NCBI GenBank assembly: GCA_002311925.1
Contig: DCAK01000030.1
Coordinates: 1 to 6,890, forward strand
From: Planctomycetes bacterium UBA1135
GTDB lineage: Bacteria; Planctomycetota; UBA1135
Direction: 5' to 3'
Length of the DNA stretch: 6,890 nt
The notes beneath the pieces were generated by a model. It saw only the letters and a list, made by a program, of their open reading frames with translations. It searched no databases and had not been told where the DNA came from. The translations under genes were made by a program, and so were the position numbers. This document shows positions 6,408 to 6,890 of the stretch, in pieces (position 1 is the first letter of the stretch; the number at the start of each line of letters is the position of its first letter).

Positions 6408-6859
6408 GCCGCGGTCAAGCGATCGTGAATCCTGAGCAGGTTTTGCCGGTGCACTCGACTGTCGAGGGCCAGGAGGGCCATCTCGAAGGAATCCCAGGAA
6501 TAGTCGGCGATGGATGGCCGGGGCGCCGGTTCCTGGGAAGCGCCGGCGTGGAAATAGCCGAAGGGCCACCCCACCAGGCGAAGGTCGCCGATGTCCTCGA
6601 TGCCGGCCCCCCTGGGAGCCACCAGGTCAGGGGCCCCATGGAGTCCGGTTTCTTTCCGAACTCCGCGCAGGGCCGCGGCGCTGAAATCTTCGTTGAGAAA
6701 AATGGGTTGGATGACGGGCCGCCACAATCCCTCGTGCTTGGGCTCGGGTTTCACCAGCAGGTACTGGGGGACAGCGTTTTCCCACCGAAAGACGAAGACG
6801 TTCACCTCGTGACGGATTCCTCCGTCTCCGAGATCGGCAGGTTCGAATGGATTGGCCAT
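6404..6859 (-). CDS. Nudix-fold protein with degenerate Nudix box
   Basis: This 151-residue protein has the layout of a small Nudix domain: an N-terminal strand pair HEVNVFVFRWENAVPQYLLVKP (18-38, opening strands), LWRPVIQPIF (45-54), then a Nudix-box-like helix at 51-73 (QPIFLNEDFSAAALRG followed by VRKETGL). Against the pattern Gx5Ex7REUxEExGU, it keeps E57, R65, E70, G72 and L73. The first glycine is Q51, and two of the three glutamates that normally bind Mg2+ are G66 and K69. Either it is a non-catalytic Nudix protein or it uses other ligands, so no substrate is proposed. Open, full-length and without frameshift, it does not look like a decayed gene. No clear ribosome binding site precedes the ATG at 6859. 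Its TAA overlaps the lpxD TAG tail to tail. Confidence 0.75.
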   Translation of the reverse strand: MANPFEPADLGDGGIRHEVNVFVFRWENAVPQYLLVKPEPKHEGLWRPVIQPIFLNEDFSAAALRGVRKETGLHGAPDLVAPRGAGIEDIGDLRLVGWPFGYFHAGASQEPAPRPSIADYSWDSFEMALLALDSRVHRQNLLRIHDRLTAA

Positions 6860-6890
6860 GGTGGACTCTGGTCTAGACTACCCCGATGAG

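Noticed and set aside
6871..6878. 8-bp perfect palindrome GTCTAGAC upstream of the Nudix-fold gene
   Set aside because: Palindromes this short are expected by chance, and no second copy was seen nearby. It could be an operator half-site, but there is no support.
6886..6890. ATGAG at the right edge, possible start of a divergent plus-strand gene
   Set aside because: Only five bases are visible, so nothing about coding can be judged.

Overview
The window is GC-rich bacterial DNA with strong G/C preference at third codon positions. It carries six host protein genes plus one complete insertion sequence. An lpxD gene points to a Gram-negative with lipid A. The twin-domain membrane protein and the transposase type remind me of Planctomycetota (or another PVC or Acidobacteria-like lineage). 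That placement rests on recalled family resemblance and is tentative.

Layout. Bases 1-36 are a short flank with C-runs and an AT-richer stretch, and no gene can be called there. Bases 37-1193 form an insertion sequence bounded by imperfect 26/27-bp inverted repeats, with one long transposase gene on the minus strand. Its right end lies one base from the stop codon of aroB. Three minus-strand genes follow, read from high to low coordinate: a class I glutamine amidotransferase-like hydrolase (3614-4345), a two-pass membrane protein with a duplicated extracytoplasmic domain (2256-3617), and aroB (1195-2259). Both junctions are ATGA stop/start overlaps, so this is almost certainly one transcription unit. 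It also points straight into the insertion sequence. On the plus strand, starting only 23 bp from the amidotransferase start, are a CaCA-family cation exchanger (4369-5346) and lpxD (5358-6407), 11 bp apart. A minus-strand Nudix-fold protein (6404-6859) overlaps the lpxD stop tail to tail by four bases.

How the genes fit together. AroB supplies the shikimate pathway, LpxD supplies lipid A, and the exchanger handles Ca2+ or another cation across the inner membrane. The amidotransferase-like hydrolase and the membrane protein have no evident biochemical tie to AroB beyond their shared operon. The window is mainly housekeeping with one mobile element. I see no defence system, CRISPR array, RNA gene, prophage or biosynthetic cluster. 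The parts most worth a second look are the twin-domain membrane protein, the Nudix protein that has lost key metal-binding residues, the hairpin covering the transposase start region, and the very compact divergent start region at 4346-4368.
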